NCBI GenBank assembly: GCA_030066245.1
Contig: JASJBY010000138.1
Location: forward strand, 1-7,979
Direction of reading: 5' to 3'
Origin: Gammaproteobacteria bacterium
GTDB lineage: Bacteria; Pseudomonadota; Gammaproteobacteria; JAABTG01
Length of the DNA stretch: 7,979 nucleotides
Shown: piece after piece, positions 6,146 through 7,979 of the stretch
How the letters are laid out: each line of letters opens with the position of its first letter
How positions within the stretch are numbered: the first letter of the stretch is position 1
Made by a program: the position numbers and the translations under genes
Notes under the pieces: model-generated
What the model was told of the DNA's origin: nothing
Seen by the model: the letters and a program-made list of their open reading frames with translations, nothing else
Database searches by the model: none

Positions 6146-6165
6146 CCCGGTGAGAAATCCGGGCT
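6146..6165 (-). repeat. Right terminal inverted repeat of the 245-bp element
   Basis: This is the exact reverse complement of 5921-5940. Its outer end lies seven bases from the stop codon of the UvrA-like gene. Confidence 0.85.
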
Positions 6166-6172
6166 CGTGTCC

Positions 6173-7979
6173 CTATCGAGGCTTGGCACGCCGTTTGGTC
6201 AGAAAGCTGCGCAGGAATTTCGCGGTAGATGACCCTTCCTTCACTCTAGCCACATCCTCGGGTGTTCCTGACGCGACAATCCGCCCGCCGTCATCGCCGC
6301 CCCCCGGGCCCAGGTCGAGGATCCAGTCCGCCTCGGCAATGACGTCCAGGTTGTGCTCGATGACGACCACGGAATTCCCCGCATCCACGAGTCTGTGGAG
6401 TACCCGAATGAGCTTCTCCACGTCAGCCATGTGCAGGCCGATGGTGGGTTCGTCGAGAATATAGAGGGCGTGCACCGCTTTCGTGACCGGCGCGCGGGCT
6501 GAGCGGTTTTCTCGTGGTTCGGATTGCCCGGAGCGTGTCTTGGCCAACTCGGTAACCAGCTTGATGCGCTGCGCCTCGCCTCCGGATAGGGTTGGGCTCT
6601 GCTGGCCCAGCGTGAGGTAGCCGAGACCAACGTCCTGGAGCAGGCGCAGCGGATGGCGAATGGCGGTGTGGGCGGCGAAGAAATCTGCCGCATCATCGAC
6701 GCTCGTATTCAGCACATCGGCAATACTCTTGCCTTTGTATCGTACCGTCAGCGTCTCTTGATTGAAGCGAGAGCCCTGGCATTCCTCACAGACAACCTTC
6801 ACGTCCGGAAGGAAGCTCATCTCGATCTTCTTGACTCCCTGACCTTCACAAGCCTCGCAGCGTCCGCCTTTCAGGTTAAAAGAAAACCGACCGGCGGTAT
6901 AGCCACGCATGCGCGCCTCCGGGGTGTCGGCAAAGAGGCGCCGGATGGGATCCCAGAATCCCACATAGGTGGCGGGACAGGAGCGGGGTGTCTTGCCGAT
7001 GGGCCTCTGGTCCACCTCCATCACGCGGCTTAGCCCGTCCCAGCCGCGTATGTCCCTGCATCCACGCGGTCCGTCAGTCTGTCGGCTGCGGCGCTGGCGC
7101 CTCTCCAGGCGATGTTTCACGTTCTCGTGCAGCACGCCTCTCACCAGGCTGCTCTTGCCACTGCCGCTTATGCCGGTGACGCACACCAGTCTTTTCAGCG
7201 GCAACGCCACGTTCAGGTTCCTGAGATTGTGCAGGCGGGCGGCGGTGATTCGCAGTGACTCGGACCGGCCTGCTCGGGTGGGGCGCCTGCTCATGAACGG
7301 ATGCCGCAACGGCTGAGCCAGCAACCTGCCCGTCACCGAGCGCGGGCTCTGCATGAGCGCTTCCACGCTGCCCTCGGCGACCAGCTCTCCGCCCTGACTT
7401 CCGGCGCCGGGACCCAGATCCACCACATGTGCGGCGCGACGTATGGTTTCCTCGTCGTGCTCCACCACGACCACGGTGTTGCCTTTGGCCTGCAGCTTCG
7501 ACAAGGTAGCCAGCAGTGCGCGGTTGTCTCTCGGATGCAGCCCGATGGTGGGCTCGTCCAGGATGTAGCACACGCCGCGCAGATTCGACCCAAGCTGTGA
7601 GGCCAGCCTGATGCGCTGCGCCTCGCCTCCCGAGAGCGTGGGCGCTGCCCGGTCCAGGGCCAGGTAGGACAGGCCCACGGCCTTCAGAAAGCTGAGCCGG
7701 GCTCTGATCTCGGCGAGGACGTCCCGGGCCACGGTGCGGGCGCGGCCGTGCAGCCGCATACCGCGGAAGGCGCGTTCGGCTTCCTGGACCGGCATGGCGG
7801 TGTAGTCGCTGATGCCCAGGCCGCCGAAGCGCACGGCCAGGGCCTCGGGTCGCAGCCGCTTGCCGTCGCAGGCTCGGCAGATCGCGCTCTCGCCGTCTGT
7901 CTGGGTGCTCCACCAGCTTTCCTCTCCCGTTTGTTGTTCATCGAACTCCGGCAGCTCCAGACCGGTGCCGTAGCATCCG
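6173..7979 (-). CDS. Long-type UvrA-like excinuclease ATPase, C-terminal part, cut by window edge
   Basis: The visible 601 residues run to the right edge without a start. UvrA proteins are DNA-damage-binding ABC ATPases of nucleotide excision repair. Visible in order are CRACDGKRL, the first signature LSGGEAQRIRLASQL (about 7600-7640) with Walker B CYILDEPTIGLH (about 7535-7571), and the second Walker A GISGSGKSSL (about 7142-7174). Next comes the zinc module CEACEGQG...CEECQG (about 6773-6862), then the second signature LSGGEAQRIKL (about 6560-6595) and Walker B LYILDEPTIGLHMADV (about 6425-6465). The frame continues upstream past an internal GTG at 7834, which is not the start. Wording such as YGTGLELPEFDEQ, LRHPFMSRRP and HMADVEKLIRVLHRLVDAG matches my memory of the very long (about 1800-1900 residue) tandem UvrA-like proteins of Proteobacteria rather than housekeeping UvrA, so I do not give the symbol uvrA. 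All motifs visible in this part look intact. Confidence 0.9.
   Translation of the reverse strand, partial: GCYGTGLELPEFDEQQTGEESWWSTQTDGESAICRACDGKRLRPEALAVRFGGLGISDYTAMPVQEAERAFRGMRLHGRARTVARDVLAEIRARLSFLKAVGLSYLALDRAAPTLSGGEAQRIRLASQLGSNLRGVCYILDEPTIGLHPRDNRALLATLSKLQAKGNTVVVVEHDEETIRRAAHVVDLGPGAGSQGGELVAEGSVEALMQSPRSVTGRLLAQPLRHPFMSRRPTRAGRSESLRITAARLHNLRNLNVALPLKRLVCVTGISGSGKSSLVRGVLHENVKHRLERRQRRSRQTDGPRGCRDIRGWDGLSRVMEVDQRPIGKTPRSCPATYVGFWDPIRRLFADTPEARMRGYTAGRFSFNLKGGRCEACEGQGVKKIEMSFLPDVKVVCEECQGSRFNQETLTVRYKGKSIADVLNTSVDDAADFFAAHTAIRHPLRLLQDVGLGYLTLGQQSPTLSGGEAQRIKLVTELAKTRSGQSEPRENRSARAPVTKAVHALYILDEPTIGLHMADVEKLIRVLHRLVDAGNSVVVIEHNLDVIAEADWILDLGPGGGDDGGRIVASGTPEDVARVKEGSSTAKFLRSFLTKRRAKPR

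Larger units (their letters stand above)
5921..6165. mobile_element. Complete 245-bp MITE-like element with 20-bp terminal inverted repeats
   Basis: The element is bounded by perfect 20-bp inverted repeats (5921-5940 and 6146-6165). Its left 140 bases match the partial element at the left edge of the window, about 82 percent by hand count. Its centre has no counterpart there and folds into a long stem-loop. It carries no gene and no full-length open frame, so it fits a non-autonomous miniature element mobilised by an enzyme encoded elsewhere. It occupies nearly all of the gap between the convergent PilZ and UvrA-like genes, overlapping the first stop codon and ending seven bases from the second. 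I found no clear target-site duplication. Alternatives are a REPIN-like palindromic element or a domesticated bidirectional terminator. Confidence 0.72.

Noticed and set aside
6173..7834. UvrA-like gene starting at GTG 7834
   Set aside because: The same frame continues upstream to the edge with conserved family sequence (CRACDGKRL, YGTGLELPEF), so 7834 is an internal valine and the gene is partial.

Overview
This window is GC-rich, tightly packed DNA that looks like a gammaproteobacterial chromosome. Support for this comes from the glycogen phosphorylase sequence, a long UvrA-type protein, an EAL-HDOD protein and a PilZ protein. I cannot name a genus from the sequence. There are five protein-coding genes. 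No tRNA, rRNA, CRISPR array or recognisable transposase gene is visible.

Layout: 1-310 is the terminal part of an inverted-repeat element that runs off the left edge. 309-2858 (minus) is glycogen phosphorylase. 2859-3318 is a spacer holding a decayed element end. 3319-4527 (minus) is an EAL-HDOD signalling protein. 4528-4846 is a divergent promoter spacer. 4847-5461 (plus) is an FMN-binding flavin reductase-like protein. 5554-5922 (plus) is a small PilZ-domain protein. 5921-6165 is a complete 245-bp element with perfect 20-bp terminal inverted repeats that nearly fills the convergent gap. 6173-7979 (minus) is the C-terminal part of a long UvrA-like ATPase, cut by the right edge.

The genes do not form one pathway. 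The EAL-HDOD and PilZ proteins both belong to families linked to cyclic-di-GMP, but they are transcribed in different directions and separated by the flavin reductase gene. Glycogen phosphorylase stands without other glycogen genes.

The most interesting signal is the repeat family. Three copies or fragments (160-310, 3247-3274, 5921-6165) each place their terminal repeat at or near the 3' end of a gene. In two cases the outer AG of the repeat forms part of that gene's TAG stop codon in exactly the same register. The 245-bp copy looks like a non-autonomous (MITE-like) derivative, with its own central stem-loop, of the element at the left edge. One reading frame through the repeats stays open, and several differences between copies in that frame are silent.
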